This document shows positions 1-9,963 of a stretch of 64,000 nt of DNA, piece by piece. This DNA comes from Neobacillus pocheonensis (GTDB lineage Bacteria; Bacillota; Bacilli; Bacillales; Cytobacillaceae). Location: positions 744,001-808,000 of the forward strand of contig JAMQCR010000001.1 in assembly GCA_023702235.1 (NCBI GenBank), in the 5' to 3' direction. The stretch's first letter is position 1. Every line of letters starts with the position of its first letter. Under the pieces are notes generated by a model. That model made no database searches. It was not told the DNA's origin and saw nothing but the letters and a program-made list of their open reading frames with translations. Position numbers and translations under genes: made by a program.

Positions 1-1478
1 CTGTAATCGGTGATGGTGCTTTAACAGGTGGAATGGCATTAGAAGCGTTAAATCATATAGGACATGAGAAAAAAGACATGATTGTTATTTTGAATGATAA
101 TGAGATGTCAATTGCACCAAATGTGGGAGCCATTAACAATATTCTAGGTCAACTGCGAACCGCCGGAAAGTATCAGTGGGCTAAGGATGAATTAGAAGTG
201 TTGTTAAAGAAAATTCCTGCAGTTGGAGGAGTGCTTGCTGCAACAGCCGAAAGGATAAAAGATAGCCTTAAATATTTACTTGTATCTGGAATGTTTTTTG
301 AAGAGTTGGGCTTTACCTATTTAGGACCAATTGATGGGCACAGCTATGAAGATTTATTTGATAATTTAAGCTATGCTAAAAAAACACCAGGACCTGTACT
401 CCTTCATGTTATTACAAAGAAGGGAAAAGGGTACTTCCCAGCAGAAAGTGACAAAACAGGGACCTGGCATGGAACAGGCCTATATAAAACTGATACAGGA
501 GCATTCGTAAAACCAGCTAAAACGCCACCGCCTGCATGGAGCAGTCTGGTGAGTGAAACTGTAAGGAAGCTTGCGCGCGTTGATGAACGAATTGTTGCGA
601 TTACACCTGCTATGCCGGTAGGATCAAAGCTAGAAGGCTTTGCGAGTGAATTTCCTGAACGTATGTACGATGTTGGGATAGCAGAACAACACGCAGCAAC
701 AGTGGCTGCAGGCTTGGCTACACAAAATATGAAGCCTTTTTTAGCCATCTACTCAACCTTCTTACAGCGGGCATATGATCAGGTAGTACACGATATTTGT
801 CGTCAAAACTTAAATGTTTTTATCGGGATTGACCGGGCTGGATTAGTGGGTGCAGATGGTGAGACTCACCAAGGTGTTTTCGATATTGCCTTTTTAAGAC
901 ATGTGCCAAACATAGTTGTCATGATGCCTAAGGATGAAAATGAAGGACAGCATATGGTTTATACAGCATTAAACTACGACAATGGACCAATTGCCATGCG
1001 ATTTCCCCGTGGTAATGGAATAGGTGTACCAATGGATGCAGAGCTCCATAGTATACCGATTGGTACTTGGGAAACGATCAAGGAAGGCGAAGATGCTGCA
1101 ATATTAACGTTCGGAACAACCGTTCCAATGGCCATGGAAGCTGCAGCGACTTTAGAAAAAAAGGGAATTTCCGTAAAAGTGGTTAATGCACGGTTTATTA
1201 AGCCTTTAGATAAAAGAATGATGACAGCACTTTTAGCAAAAAACATTCCATTACTCACGATAGAGGAAGCTGTTTTACAAGGCGGTTTTGGAAGCTCTGT
1301 ACTTGAATTTGCCCATGATCATGGGTATTATCACGCTGTAATTGACAGAATCGGAATCCCGGACCAATTTATTGAACATGGTGACGTCAACTCCCTACTT
1401 GAAGAGATAGGTCTAACCACACAAGAAGTGGTCAAAAGACTTACAATACTTGCACAGAAAAAACAACAAAGGGCCTAA
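1..1478 (+). CDS. dxs: 1-deoxy-D-xylulose-5-phosphate synthase, 5' end outside window
   Basis: Condenses pyruvate and glyceraldehyde 3-phosphate to DXP, the first step of the MEP isoprenoid pathway and a precursor for thiamine and pyridoxal. The reading frame is open from the window edge. It shows the GDGALTGG...NDNEMS thiamine diphosphate/Mg site, the transketolase pyrimidine-binding region with catalytic Glu in IAEQHA, and a C-terminal transketolase domain ending at residues KKQQRA. About 490 residues are visible; the family has about 630, so roughly the first 140 are missing. It ends 3 nt before yqxC, as in B. subtilis. Confidence 0.95.
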   Translation, partial: VIGDGALTGGMALEALNHIGHEKKDMIVILNDNEMSIAPNVGAINNILGQLRTAGKYQWAKDELEVLLKKIPAVGGVLAATAERIKDSLKYLLVSGMFFEELGFTYLGPIDGHSYEDLFDNLSYAKKTPGPVLLHVITKKGKGYFPAESDKTGTWHGTGLYKTDTGAFVKPAKTPPPAWSSLVSETVRKLARVDERIVAITPAMPVGSKLEGFASEFPERMYDVGIAEQHAATVAAGLATQNMKPFLAIYSTFLQRAYDQVVHDICRQNLNVFIGIDRAGLVGADGETHQGVFDIAFLRHVPNIVVMMPKDENEGQHMVYTALNYDNGPIAMRFPRGNGIGVPMDAELHSIPIGTWETIKEGEDAAILTFGTTVPMAMEAAATLEKKGISVKVVNARFIKPLDKRMMTALLAKNIPLLTIEEAVLQGGFGSSVLEFAHDHGYYHAVIDRIGIPDQFIEHGDVNSLLEEIGLTTQEVVKRLTILAQKKQQRA

Positions 1479-1481
1479 TAT

Positions 1482-2320
1482 ATGAAAAATAAAGAACGAA
1501 TAGATGTTTTACTAGTTGAAAGAGGTTTAGTGGAAACACGAGAAAAAGCTAAAAGGGCTATAATGGCGGGTCTTGTTTATACAAATGAAGAACGGTTAGA
1601 GAAGCCTGGAGAAAAAGTTATGGCTGACATTCCCCTTACAATAAAGGGGAACATGCTCCCCTATGTAAGCCGTGGCGGATTAAAGCTTGAAAAGGCACTA
1701 AAAGTTTTTGATGTTACAGTACAAGATAAAATATTACTGGATATTGGGCATCGACAGGTGGTTTTACCGATTGTGCATTGCAAAATGGTGCTAAAATATC
1801 TTATGCCTTAGATGTTGGATATAATCAGCTTGCTTGGAAGCTCAGGCAGGATGAACGAGTGATTGTTATGGAAAGAACCAATTTTCGCTATGTTACTCCG
1901 GCTGATTTAATCCGTGAAATGCCAAATTTTGCAACCATCGATGTATCGTTTATTTCGCTCACCTTAATTCTCCCTGTACTAAAAACACTCCTTGTACAAG
2001 GAAGTGATATTGTTGCACTTGTGAAGCCGCAATTCGAAGCAGGACGCGAGCAGGTCGGTAAAAAAGGAATCGTCCGAGATGATAAAGTACATTTGCAGGT
2101 CATTAATAAAATTGTTGACTTTTCCATCCAACAGGGCTATTATGTGAAAAATTTGTCCTTTTCGCCCATCACTGGAGGGGAAGGGAATATTGAATTCCTT
2201 CTTCACTTAAAATGGCAAGGAGAACGAGAAACTGGGGTAAATGAGCTACCTATTTCCCCTTTGGAAGTTGTAATGAAATCCCACCAAGAATTTAAAACTA
2301 AAGAGAAGGCGGAAGGATAG
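1482..2320 (+). CDS. yqxC: TlyA-family rRNA 2'-O-methyltransferase (YqxC), frameshifted
   Basis: S4 RNA-binding domain at the N terminus (IDVLLVERGLVETREKAKRAI) followed by an FtsJ-like SAM methyltransferase. Family members methylate ribose in rRNA. The frame breaks near 1749: GATATTGGG is followed directly by CATCG, where one more G would restore the SAM-binding motif DIGASTGGFTD and join the two halves. The downstream half contains VSFISLTLILP and the GKKGIVRD region typical of the family. One missing G in a short run looks like a consensus error. It sits directly behind dxs, probably co-transcribed. Confidence 0.88.
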
Positions 2321-2373
2321 GCATAAGCTTATCCTTTTATTCTTAAAGAAAAGGATAAGTTTAGAACTTTGAT

Positions 2374-2527
2374 AACTGTCTAGCTCCGGGCGCCCAGCGA
2401 CTAGTGTACTTCGCTCTCCTCCTTACGATAAGTCAACATCGAATCGCTATCGCTCTTCGTGTTTCCTTTATCTCATTCGGAGCGCTCCAGTCCATACGTC
2501 GCTAAACGGACGCCCTCCGCTTTTCTT
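2374..2527 (+). repeat. Dispersed Bacillaceae-type intergenic repeat, copy 1
   Basis: GC-rich intergenic segment starting AACTGTCTAGCTCC and ending CCGCTTTTCTT. The same termini occur at 26399-26516 (reversed) and 48646-48770, with variable interiors. No ORF is supported inside. I recall similar REP-like sequences between genes of many Bacillaceae; their function is not known to me. Confidence 0.7.
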
Positions 2528-2630
2528 AAGAGAAGAATATGTACATCTATATCAAAATCAGCTAACATAGGTGTATAAGCGACAATTTACTACAAAATAC
2601 AGTGTTTTTGAATGTTTACGGGGTGATAAA

Positions 2631-3080
2631 ATGAATAAAGGTCAGCGCCATATTAAAATAAGGGATATTATTACCAATAATGATATAGAAACTCAAGATG
2701 AGTTGGTAGATGAGCTGAAAAATGCAGGTTATAATGTGACCCAGGCTACTGTTTCTCGTGATATAAAAGAATTGCACCTTGTAAAAGTGCCTTTAATTGA
2801 TGGCAGATACAAATATAGCCTTCCAGCTGATCAAAGGTTTAATCCATTACAAAAGTTAAAAAGGTCGTTAATGGATGCATTTGTTCGTATTGATTCCGCT
2901 GGGCATCTCCTCGTCATGAAATGCTTACCGGGAAATGCTATGGCGATTGGGGCATTAATTGATAACCTTGATTGGGACGAAATTTTAGGAACCATCTGTG
3001 GTGATGATACACTATTGATCATTTGCCGAACACAGGAAGAAACAGTAATCATCACGAATCGATTCCTTGATATGCTTTAA
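2631..3080 (+). CDS. ahrC: Arginine repressor/activator ArgR (AhrC)
   Basis: Hexameric arginine-responsive regulator that represses arginine synthesis and activates catabolism. The N-terminal winged-helix domain spans about residues 1-70 ([13 protein letters not shown]...[15 protein letters not shown]). The C-terminal arginine-binding and oligomerisation domain includes [11 protein letters not shown] and [12 protein letters not shown]. The length of 149 residues is that of AhrC. The ATG at 2631 is chosen because GGGGTGA lies just upstream; the upstream in-frame extension has no ribosome site. Confidence 0.95.
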   Translation: MNKGQRHIKIRDIITNNDIETQDELVDELKNAGYNVTQATVSRDIKELHLVKVPLIDGRYKYSLPADQRFNPLQKLKRSLMDAFVRIDSAGHLLVMKCLPGNAMAIGALIDNLDWDEILGTICGDDTLLIICRTQEETVIITNRFLDML

Positions 3081-3095
3081 CTGGGGGAATGTTTT

Positions 3096-4795
3096 TTGTT
3101 ATCCGAACTATCGATAAAGAATTTTGCCATTATAGAGGCCCTTTCTATCTCTTTTGAGAAGGGGTTAACCGTATTGACTGGAGAAACTGGCGGAAAATCG
3201 ATTATTATTGACGCGATTCATTTATTAGTTGGCGGGAGAGGATCTGCTGAATTTGTCCGTCACGGCGAAGAAAAGGCAGAAATAGAGGGATTATTTCAAA
3301 TTGACGATCTGCACCATCCTTGCTATGGTAGAGCAGTTGAGTTTGGCATTGAAATTGAAGATGGAATGGTTGTATTACGGCGTGATATTTCTAGAACCGG
3401 TAAAAGCGTTTGCCGGATAAATGGAAAGCTTGTGACTATTTCAACGCTTCGCGAATTTGGTTCAGCCCTTGTTGATATTCATGGTCAACATGAACATCAA
3501 GAATTGATGGATGAGTCAACACATTTAATGCTTCTAGATCAATATGGTATTGATGAAATTTCTATTTCCCAAAAGGAATACCAAGAAGTCTTCCATCGAT
3601 ATGAACAAACACTAAACAGGCTTAAATCTCTAAGTGAAAACGAGCAGCAAACGGCTCATCGTCTTGATTTAATTCAGTTTCAATTTGATGAAATCCAAAA
3701 GGCAATTTTAAAGCCCAATGAAGATGAAGAGCTTTTTGAGGAAAAAGAAAGCTTGGCAATTTTGAAAGAGTATTTGAAGCCATACAATCCGGTTATACAG
3801 CCTTAAATGGAGAACAAAAAGGATTGGACTGGATAAGCATGGTAATGGGACACCTTGAAGATGCCGCAGCGCTAGATGCAGCATATAAAGAGCTTTTTGA
3901 ATCCGTAGCGAATAGTTATTATCTATTGGAAGACGCATCGCATTCATTGAGAAATGAATTGGATGTATTGGAATATGATCCAAAAAAGTTAAATGAAATT
4001 GAAGAAAGATTGAATGAAATCAACCAATTAAAACGGAAATACGGCAAAACTATAAATGAAATTTTAGAATATGCGGCCAAAATAGAAGAAGAAATTGAAA
4101 CATTGCAAAATAAGGAAACACATATTAGTGGTCTGGAAAAAGAATTAGCTTCAATTAAAAAGGATTTGATGCTCGAGGCGAAACAATTGACGGAAGTTCG
4201 CAAAAAATGGGCAGAAAAACTGACAAGATTAATCCATAAAGAACTAAAAGAATTGTATATGGCAAAAACGGTTTTTGAAATTAGAATAAATTCTGATTTG
4301 CAGCATTTTACAAAAAATGGTGTTGACAAATGCGGATTTTATATTTCTACCAACCCTGGAGAACCGTTAAAGCCTTTGTCAAAAGTCGCTTCAGGAGGCG
4401 AATTATCGAGAATTATGTTAGCCTTAAAAAGCATCTTTTCACAACATCAAGGTGTCACTTCAATCATATTCGATGAAGTGGATACAGGTGTTAGTGGAAG
4501 AGTTGCCCAAGCAATTGCTGAAAAAGTATATAAAGTTGCCACAGGGTCGCAGGTTTTATGTATTTCGCATTTGCCTCAAGTAGCTGCAATGGCAGATACT
4601 CACTTGTTCATTTCCAAGGTTACAAAAGCGGGAAGAACAAAAACCTCGGTTACTCCATTAAAAGTCGAAGAGAAGATTAAAGAGATAGGTCGTATGATTT
4701 CTGGTGTCGAAATAACGGACCTGACCAAAAAACATGCAGAGGAATTATTGTATTTAGCTGCCGGAAATAAGAAAAGCGGAAGCGCCTTGCGTTAG
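3096..4795 (+). CDS. recN: DNA repair ATPase RecN, frameshifted and with altered Walker A
   Basis: SMC-like ATPase acting early in double-strand-break repair. The N-terminal ATPase half (LSELSIKNFAIIEAL, DIHGQHEHQELMD), coiled coil, and C-terminal half with signature SKVASGGELSRIMLA and Walker B SIIFDEVDTGVSG are all present. The frame breaks near 3761 (GGCAATTTTG; one more A gives LANFERV and rejoins the halves). Separately, the Walker A reads GETGGKS, one residue short of the family GETGAGKS. TTG start at 3096 follows GGGGGA. It sits 15 nt after ahrC as in B. subtilis. Confidence 0.92.
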
Positions 4796-4849
4796 TTTTA
4801 ATTAATTTTAGAAAGCTAAAATTTCTATATTTTTTATAAAAATTGAAAT

Positions 4850-4876
4850 GCTATCCATTCTGGGTAGCTTTTTTAT
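4850..4876 (+). terminator. Rho-independent terminator after recN
   Basis: GCTATCC, loop ATTCT, GGGTAGC, then six T. It lies about 55 nt after the recN stop and before spoIVB. Confidence 0.8.
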
Positions 4877-4968
4877 GTTAGAGCAAGTTATAAATGCGTG
4901 TGAAGGAGGCAAAATTATAGATGTAGCCATTTCAATGTAATGAACTAGAAGCGAGGAGAGTGAATAGT

Positions 4969-6258
4969 TTGAAGTTAGAAATCATTAGAAAGATCATTGG
5001 TGGAATTCTCCTTGTTTCATTAATCAGTCTTATTTTTTTTCAGCCAATACAACAATATCTTGATATACCAAAGACGATAACCGTCTTTGAAGGTGAAGAT
5101 TACACATTCCAAAAGGCTGCTCCGGTATCAGCCACTTTAGTTTCTCACAATTCAAGTATCGCACTTGGACAAGACACTTATTCAGTATCTGTTAAGGCAA
5201 AGGAAAAGGGCAAGAATGAAATGCTTTTAGAATTTGCAGGAATCCCTGTCAAAAAAGTCGATGTCAATGTCTTAAAGGATTTTCGAGTTATTCCAGGTGG
5301 ACAATCAATCGGTGTTAAATTAAATACTGTAGGTGTCTTAGTTGTTGGACACCATCTTGTAAATACCCAACAAGGGAAAAAGTCCCCCGGTGAAATTGCA
5401 GGAATAAAAATTGGCGATATGATTACCGAAATAAATGGAAGTAAAATTGAAAAAATGACAGATGTAGCTCCATTTGTACAAAATGCAGGGCAAAGCGGTA
5501 AGGCATTAGATATAGTCGTTAGTAGAGAAACTGGAAAATTTACAACAAAACTTACTCCTTTAAAAGATAAGGGTGAAAACACGTATAAACTTGGATTATA
5601 TATTAGAGATTCAGCAGCAGGAATTGGGACAATGACCTTTGTCCACCCAGGGTCTAAAAAATATGGTGCCTTAGGGCATGTCATTTCTGATATGGATACA
5701 AAAAAGCCTATCGTAGTAGAAGATGGACAAATAGTTCGCTCCACAGTAACATCCATCGAAAAGGGAAGTAATGGTGACCCAGGTGAAAAGCTTGCCCGTT
5801 TCTCCTCTGATCGCGAAATTGTAGGAAATATCCAAAAGAATAGTCCGTTTGGAATATTTGGTGAAATGAACAAAGAACTAAAAAACGGTATTATGGATAA
5901 GCCAATACCTATTGCCTTGTCCAATCAGGTCAAAGAAGGACCTGCTAAGATTTTGACAGTGGTAAATGACGATCGAGTAGAAGCATTTGATATTGAAATT
6001 GTCAGTTCGATCCCGCAAAAATTTCCAGCCACCAAAGGCATTGTTATTAAAGTCACTGATCCAAAGCTCCTTGAAAAAACAGGAGGTATTGTTCAAGGAA
6101 TGAGCGGCAGTCCGATTATACAGGACGGAAAGCTCGTAGGGGCAGTGACGCATGTCTTTGTTAATGATCCGACCTCTGGTTATGGCGTGCATATAGAGTG
6201 GATGCTGGATGAAGCGGGAATTAATATATATGATACACCAAAAGATAAAGCAAGCTGA
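4969..6258 (+). CDS. spoIVB: SpoIVB peptidase (stage IV sporulation protein B)
   Basis: Serine peptidase secreted from the forespore that cleaves SpoIVFA to trigger SpoIVFB processing of pro-sigma-K. One N-terminal membrane segment ([16 protein letters not shown]), a PDZ domain (about residues 110-190, [20 protein letters not shown]), then the SpoIVB domain with GALGHVISD (catalytic His) and the Ser motif GMSGSPI near the C terminus. I choose the TTG at 4969 because GAGGAG at 4953-4958 is correctly spaced; a GTG at 4960 touches that site. Intact, unlike several neighbours. Confidence 0.95.
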   Translation: MKLEIIRKIIGGILLVSLISLIFFQPIQQYLDIPKTITVFEGEDYTFQKAAPVSATLVSHNSSIALGQDTYSVSVKAKEKGKNEMLLEFAGIPVKKVDVNVLKDFRVIPGGQSIGVKLNTVGVLVVGHHLVNTQQGKKSPGEIAGIKIGDMITEINGSKIEKMTDVAPFVQNAGQSGKALDIVVSRETGKFTTKLTPLKDKGENTYKLGLYIRDSAAGIGTMTFVHPGSKKYGALGHVISDMDTKKPIVVEDGQIVRSTVTSIEKGSNGDPGEKLARFSSDREIVGNIQKNSPFGIFGEMNKELKNGIMDKPIPIALSNQVKEGPAKILTVVNDDRVEAFDIEIVSSIPQKFPATKGIVIKVTDPKLLEKTGGIVQGMSGSPIIQDGKLVGAVTHVFVNDPTSGYGVHIEWMLDEAGINIYDTPKDKAS

Positions 6259-6266
6259 TTTAAATA

Positions 6267-6306
6267 GAAGCAAAATAGGTATTTGAACCTATTTTGCTTC
6301 TTATTT
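6267..6306 (+). terminator. Terminator-like hairpin after spoIVB
   Basis: Perfect 14-bp stem GAAGCAAAATAGGT / ACCTATTTTGCTTC with a 6-nt loop, followed by a weak T-rich run. Confidence 0.7.
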
Positions 6307-6320
6307 ATGCGGAAAGATTA

Positions 6321-6458
6321 TTCGACAAATTACAGTTATTATTTGGAAAATATGCGATTTTCGTCGAAAAGATGAGAAAAACGAAGAAAAGATAAGATTT
6401 TATCATCATTTTAAGAAATATTAAAAAAATGAAAGGAATTTTAGTTGCATTGTCGAAT
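6321..6458 (+). promoter_or_regulatory. spo0A control region: sigma-H promoter and 0A boxes
   Basis: TGTCGAA (0A box) at 6451-6457, its reverse complement TTCGACA at 6321-6327, and a near match CGTCGAA at 6362-6368. AGGAATT at 6434-6440 and GTCGAAT at 6452-6458, 11 nt apart, match the sigma-H promoter pattern; the -10 overlaps the last 0A box. This resembles the B. subtilis sporulation promoter of spo0A, where Spo0A~P feeds back on itself. Confidence 0.75.
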
Positions 6459-6545
6459 TTCTAATTTAGAATAGAATTAAGAGAATGAAATTACAGAATG
6501 AATATAGACTATAGACCACAAATGGATTTGAGGAGGAAAATAGCG

Positions 6546-7337
6546 TTGAAAAAAATAAAAGTTTGTGTCGTTGATGACAATAGGGAACTTGTAGGATTAT
6601 TAGAGGACTATATCACGTCCCAAGATGATATGGAAATAGCAGGAATAGCCCATAATGGTCAAGAGTGTTTAGAAATGTTAGGAACGGTTGATCCTGATGT
6701 GCTGGTTTTAGATATTATTATGCCGCACCTTGATGGTTTAGCGGTGCTTGAAAGGCTAAGAGAACTTAAGAAAGGAACTCTACCTAATGTAATCATGCTA
6801 ACTGCTTTTGGACAGGAAGATGTTACGAAGAAAGCAGTCGAGCTCGGAGCCTCGTACTTTATTTTAAAGCCATTTGATATGGATAATCTTGGTAACCATA
6901 TTCGTCAAGTTAGTGGCAAAAGTAGCCCTGTTACTCGAAAGCTTCCATCCACATCTTATCGTCCTCAAACAGAACAAAAACCAAAAAATCTCGATGCTAG
7001 TATTACGAGTATTATTCATGAAATCGGTGTTCCAGCCCATATTAAAGGCTATTTATATTTAAGGGAAGCCATTTCAATGGTATATAACGATATTGAACTT
7101 TTAGGTTCGATTACAAAGGTGTTATATCCTGACATTGCAAAGAAATATAATACCACCGCCAGCCGTGTTGAGCGGGCAATCCGTCACGCAATTGAAGTTG
7201 CCTGGAGTAGAGGTAATATCGATTCCATCTCATCTTTATTTGGGTACACGGTAAGTATGTATAAAGCAAAACCAACAAATTCCGAATTTATCGCTATGGT
7301 AGCAGATAAGCTGCGCTTGGAGCATATGGCTTCTTGA
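6546..7337 (+). CDS. spo0A: Spo0A, master regulator of sporulation
   Basis: Response regulator that on phosphorylation starts sporulation. Receiver domain about residues 1-125 with the acidic pocket VVDDN, phospho-Asp at residue 56 ([14 protein letters not shown]) and Lys in FILKPFD; linker; then the Spo0A DNA-binding domain (about 150-263) containing [26 protein letters not shown] start at 6546 follows AGGAGG. The last 87 nt of the gene lie inside the left copy of the 102-bp duplication that bounds the integrated element, so the C terminus may be encoded by element-borne [13 protein letters not shown] here would be [10 protein letters not shown] with the right copy. The protein remains full length (263 aa). 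Confidence 0.97.
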   Translation: MKKIKVCVVDDNRELVGLLEDYITSQDDMEIAGIAHNGQECLEMLGTVDPDVLVLDIIMPHLDGLAVLERLRELKKGTLPNVIMLTAFGQEDVTKKAVELGASYFILKPFDMDNLGNHIRQVSGKSSPVTRKLPSTSYRPQTEQKPKNLDASITSIIHEIGVPAHIKGYLYLREAISMVYNDIELLGSITKVLYPDIAKKYNTTASRVERAIRHAIEVAWSRGNIDSISSLFGYTVSMYKAKPTNSEFIAMVADKLRLEHMAS

Positions 7338-7348
7338 AAGAAGTAAAA
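7247..7348. repeat. Left attachment repeat (attL), within spo0A
   Basis: Runs from CACGGTAAG inside the spo0A C-terminal codons to AAGTAAAA after the stop. Identical to 15953-16054 except at 7261 (A here, C at 15967). It keeps spo0A in frame. Confidence 0.9.
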
Positions 7349-7405
7349 GCGTTGATATAACTGGTTTTCAAGCTAGTTTCTAATTATTGGAAAGCTGACA
7401 CAAGT

Positions 7406-7417
7406 GACCAATAAATA
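7406..7417 (+). other. Candidate integrase arm site, left
   Basis: GACCAATAAATA, repeated identically at 15864-15875 just inside the right end, with a related CCAATAAA at about 15888. Matching short repeats inside both ends are what arm-type recombinase sites look like. This is inference only. Confidence 0.35.
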
Positions 7418-7523
7418 GGTTTTAGTGATGTATAAATATTTAAATGAAAACCAACTAATAATGAATGTCTTCAGTTTATTGGGTTTATGGGAAAATCTGA
7501 TAAAATTGGAGGCGTTTTTTGTT

Positions 7524-8498
7524 TTGACAGATATAGAAATACAATTAGACTCATTTATGTTGTACTGTGATTCGAAGCATTTATCAAAGAAAACTTTAAC
7601 TAGTTATGAGCAGACATTGAAGTTATTTACATTTTATTTACAACATGAATTTAAAATAACTGATCCAGTTAAAGTAAAATCTGCTCATATTCGACATTAC
7701 ATCAAATATTTACGTGAAAGAGGAAAATACACTGTTGTTGCCAAGGAGACATCAAGACAAATAAATCATCCTGACCATAGGCATGATTTTAATAAGCAAA
7801 TATCTGATACAACAATTGCTAATTATTTAAGGAATATTAAAGTGTTTTTCAATTTTCTCTATGCTGAAAGAGAATTAAAGGTTAATCCAGTTGAAAATAT
7901 TGAGAATATTAAACCGAATAGGAAGAAAAAAACATTATTAAGTCCTGAAGAATTGAAAAAAGTATTAGATACTTTTGACTTAACTGTATTTCATTCTTAC
8001 CGTACATGGATGCAAAGTAGACTTATTTTAGACACTGGTATAAGAGCATCTGAATGTTGTGATTTACTTCCCGACAATATAGATTTCAAAAACAAAGCAA
8101 TCCTAATTGAAAATCCTAAAAATAATCAGCAAAGATATGTGTATTTTGGATTTAAAATGTCAAATGACTTAAAAAGATGGATGCAGTATAGGGATAGATT
8201 TTCAGATAGTCCATATCTCTTTCCAACAATTAGAGGAACACAATTAGATTTACGGAACTTTGAGAGGTCATTAAAACAGGCAGGAAATAAAGTGGGAATT
8301 AATATTCATCCTCATTTACTAAGGAATAATTTTGCGAAATATTACTTGATTGAAGGAAATGGGGATTTTGCTACTCTCAGTCGTATTCTTGGTCATAGTT
8401 CTCCTGATGTGACGATGAAAGCATATCTAGATTTCACTGATGAAGAAATAGGAAGGAAATATCAAAAACATTCGCCATTAAGCAATTTAGACTTATAA
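7524..8498 (+). CDS. Tyrosine recombinase/integrase (XerC/D-like)
   Basis: Likely integrates and excises the element. N-terminal SAM-like core-binding domain (about 1-110), then the catalytic domain with Arg in DTGIRASE, His-x-x-Arg in HPHLLRNN, His in LGHSSPD and the nucleophile Tyr in MKAYLDF. The TTG at 7524 is preferred: GGAGG sits at 7508-7512, giving a protein of about 324 aa. A longer reading to 7425 has no ribosome site. Position next to attL and orientation into the element are typical of such integrases. Confidence 0.92.
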   Translation: MTDIEIQLDSFMLYCDSKHLSKKTLTSYEQTLKLFTFYLQHEFKITDPVKVKSAHIRHYIKYLRERGKYTVVAKETSRQINHPDHRHDFNKQISDTTIANYLRNIKVFFNFLYAERELKVNPVENIENIKPNRKKKTLLSPEELKKVLDTFDLTVFHSYRTWMQSRLILDTGIRASECCDLLPDNIDFKNKAILIENPKNNQQRYVYFGFKMSNDLKRWMQYRDRFSDSPYLFPTIRGTQLDLRNFERSLKQAGNKVGINIHPHLLRNNFAKYYLIEGNGDFATLSRILGHSSPDVTMKAYLDFTDEEIGRKYQKHSPLSNLDL

Positions 8499-8616
8499 AG
8501 TAACAGAATGAAATCAGACTTACTCAGTTGGCTTACAAGGGGTTTCGAAGGTCTAAGAGGGTGATTGTAGCTTAATAAGTTTACATGCCTAATAATACGT
8601 TTTAAATTAGTCAAAA

Positions 8617-8657
8617 CAAAAAGGGGATGCTATTTAATTGAGCATCACCCTTTTTTT
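8617..8657. terminator. Bidirectional terminator between integrase and xre remnant
   Basis: AAAAAGGGGATGCT, loop ATTTAATTG, AGCATCACCC, then seven T. A-run and T-run flank the stem, so it can serve both the integrase (+) and the minus-strand regulator remnant. Confidence 0.75.
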
Positions 8658-8800
8658 ATACTTCTATAAATTCAACTACTTCGTCAATCTTACAGTTTAG
8701 GTATTCACAGATAAGTCCAATCACATCTAATGCCACATATTCATTATTGGTCATTTTCGCCAAAGTAGAACCAGAAACACCTAAGTCATTTCTTAGATCG
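8656..8800 (-). pseudogene. 3' fragment of an XRE/Cro-C1 helix-turn-helix regulator
   Basis: The minus strand reads DLRNDLGVSGSTLAKM followed by the second half of an XRE domain (YVALDVIGLICEYLNCKIDEVVEFIEV) and a stop at 8656. The beginning of the gene is absent: coding is cut at about 8800 by a GC-rich patch after which the opposite strand begins another gene. The intact gene would be a likely element repressor next to the integrase. Whether the truncation is biological or an assembly fault is unclear. Confidence 0.6.
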
Positions 8801-8836
8801 CGAGGGGGAGGGGGAGAGCGCCGAGAGGGGGAACCA
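8797..8836. other. Anomalous GC-rich, G-run patch; possible adapter or assembly scar
   Basis: About 40 bp of G/C with runs of five G in an otherwise AT-rich element. It begins AGATCG and contains GAGAGCGCCGAGAGGGGGAA, which resembles from memory a corrupted Illumina adapter (AGATCGGAAGAGCGTCG...). It interrupts the xre gene. Confidence 0.5.
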
Positions 8837-8859
8837 AAAAAAATTCAAAATAGAGAGAG

Positions 8860-9297
8860 GTGATTATTCTGAATATTAAAATTAACGGAATTATTTATTC
8901 AGCGGACAATTCATTAAATTATGACCATATTCACCAACTAGTACAAGAAAATACCTATGATTCTATCGGAGATGCTATTTTTTCAAAAATATCAGATTCT
9001 ATACATCAATCTGAATGGTATCAATACACACCACAAAAATTTGACTTGGTTGAAAATTTTAACCAAGTTCAAGCAATTTGTAATCAAAATTTAGATTGCT
9101 ATGCGGATTCCCTCAACTGGTCAATCATGAACAAAACAGAATTAACATCTGACTTTTACAAATTTATAACTCAAAGAATACATGTTGTTAAACAAGGATT
9201 TACAGACAACTTTCTTCCTGATTATATCGACTTACATGCAATTATGGATTTAATTGATTGGCATTTCATTTTAGATTGTGTTTCATGGTTTATCTAA
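8860..9297 (+). CDS. Hypothetical protein
   Basis: Open frame of about 142-145 residues, soluble, acidic and rich in Asp/Ile/Tyr, not recognised. AGAGAGGTGA precedes it. The GTG at 8860 overlaps the ribosome site, so initiation may be a few codons inside. First of a run of closely packed small genes on the element (8860-10281). Confidence 0.55.
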   Translation: MIILNIKINGIIYSADNSLNYDHIHQLVQENTYDSIGDAIFSKISDSIHQSEWYQYTPQKFDLVENFNQVQAICNQNLDCYADSLNWSIMNKTELTSDFYKFITQRIHVVKQGFTDNFLPDYIDLHAIMDLIDWHFILDCVSWFI

Positions 9298-9314
9298 TAA
9301 AAGGGGGAAATATC

Positions 9315-9428
9315 ATGAAAAAATTACTTAAAAAGTTATTCGTCAAAAAAGCGAGGATTTGTTATTGGTGTGGTAAGGAAAAAGAAGATTTTTATGGGGA
9401 TATGTGTTCCGATTGCATGAGCCAATAA
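9315..9428 (+). CDS. Small zinc-ribbon-like protein (37 aa)
   Basis: ATG at 9315 behind AAGGGGGAAA. A basic N terminus (MKKLLKKLFVKKAR) is followed by CYWCGKEKEDFYGDMCSDC, two CxxC pairs that could bind one zinc ion. Too short to assign a role. It lies 17 nt after the preceding gene and 16 nt before the next, in the same run. Confidence 0.6.
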   Translation: MKKLLKKLFVKKARICYWCGKEKEDFYGDMCSDCMSQ

Positions 9429-9444
9429 AAAAAGGGGGGCTAAT

Positions 9445-9684
9445 GTGAAGAATCTCAAATCTTTAAGTCTAGTTGTCTTAGAAACTGTAATGACAGATTG
9501 TTTAATGAAGATGGAAAACAGCAATAACCCTATCTATATTAATAAACAGATTAATCTTTTTAAGAAAGTTGAACGGGAATTAATTAACCGAAGGGATGAC
9601 AATCATGATATTTGCAGCGAAAAAAGAGGTTTTCACTTTGAAGGAATTTTTAGCCCGCCAGCCAAAAGAACCCACTCAAAGTAA
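9445..9684 (+). CDS. Hypothetical protein (79 aa)
   Basis: GTG start at 9445 after a strong AAAGGGGGG. The N-terminal half looks helical (KNLKSLSLVVLETVMTD). The 3' end overlaps the following membrane-protein gene by about 80 nt in another frame, so the last 25 residues may not be under selection. No function recognised. Confidence 0.45.
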   Translation: MKNLKSLSLVVLETVMTDCLMKMENSNNPIYINKQINLFKKVERELINRRDDNHDICSEKRGFHFEGIFSPPAKRTHSK

Positions 9685-9949
9685 AACACCTCAACAAAAG
9701 TATACACCAATGTTCACATTCATGGGAATAAATGTCACACATCACACCTTTTTTAGTGCAGCTTATTCTGGTGCTTATCTTATAGTTTTTGCAGTAGCAG
9801 GATTTGCTTTACTTTCAACAGCATTAGAATACTATTACAGAACAAAAGGGAAGGAAAATACCGCAGATGCTATTCAAACAGCAACAAAAGTAATATTACC
9901 ATTAGCCTTTTATCTATTCCTTTATTTCGGCATTGTTGCAGTATTTTAA
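9605..9949 (+). CDS. Small two-helix membrane protein
   Basis: Soluble N terminus (about 45 residues, KEPTQSKTPQQKYTP), then two hydrophobic segments (AYLIVFAVAGFALLSTAL and VILPLAFYLFLYFGIVAVF). ATG at 9605 follows GAAGGGATGA. Not assigned to a known family; the size and neighbourhood would fit a transfer-apparatus accessory protein, which is inference. Confidence 0.55.
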   Translation: MIFAAKKEVFTLKEFLARQPKEPTQSKTPQQKYTPMFTFMGINVTHHTFFSAAYSGAYLIVFAVAGFALLSTALEYYYRTKGKENTADAIQTATKVILPLAFYLFLYFGIVAVF

Positions 9950-9963
9950 AAGGAGGTTGGATA

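Noticed and set aside
404-748. Antisense ORF in dxs and similar opposite-strand frames elsewhere
   Set aside because: They are by-products of coding bias in real genes, without start signals or domains.
2374-2527. Small RNA gene
   Set aside because: Conserved termini shared with two other loci show a dispersed repeat; no promoter or terminator pattern supports an RNA gene.
5178-5924. 248-codon open frame antisense to spoIVB
   Set aside because: No ribosome site or recognisable domain; it mirrors the coding of the well-supported spoIVB.
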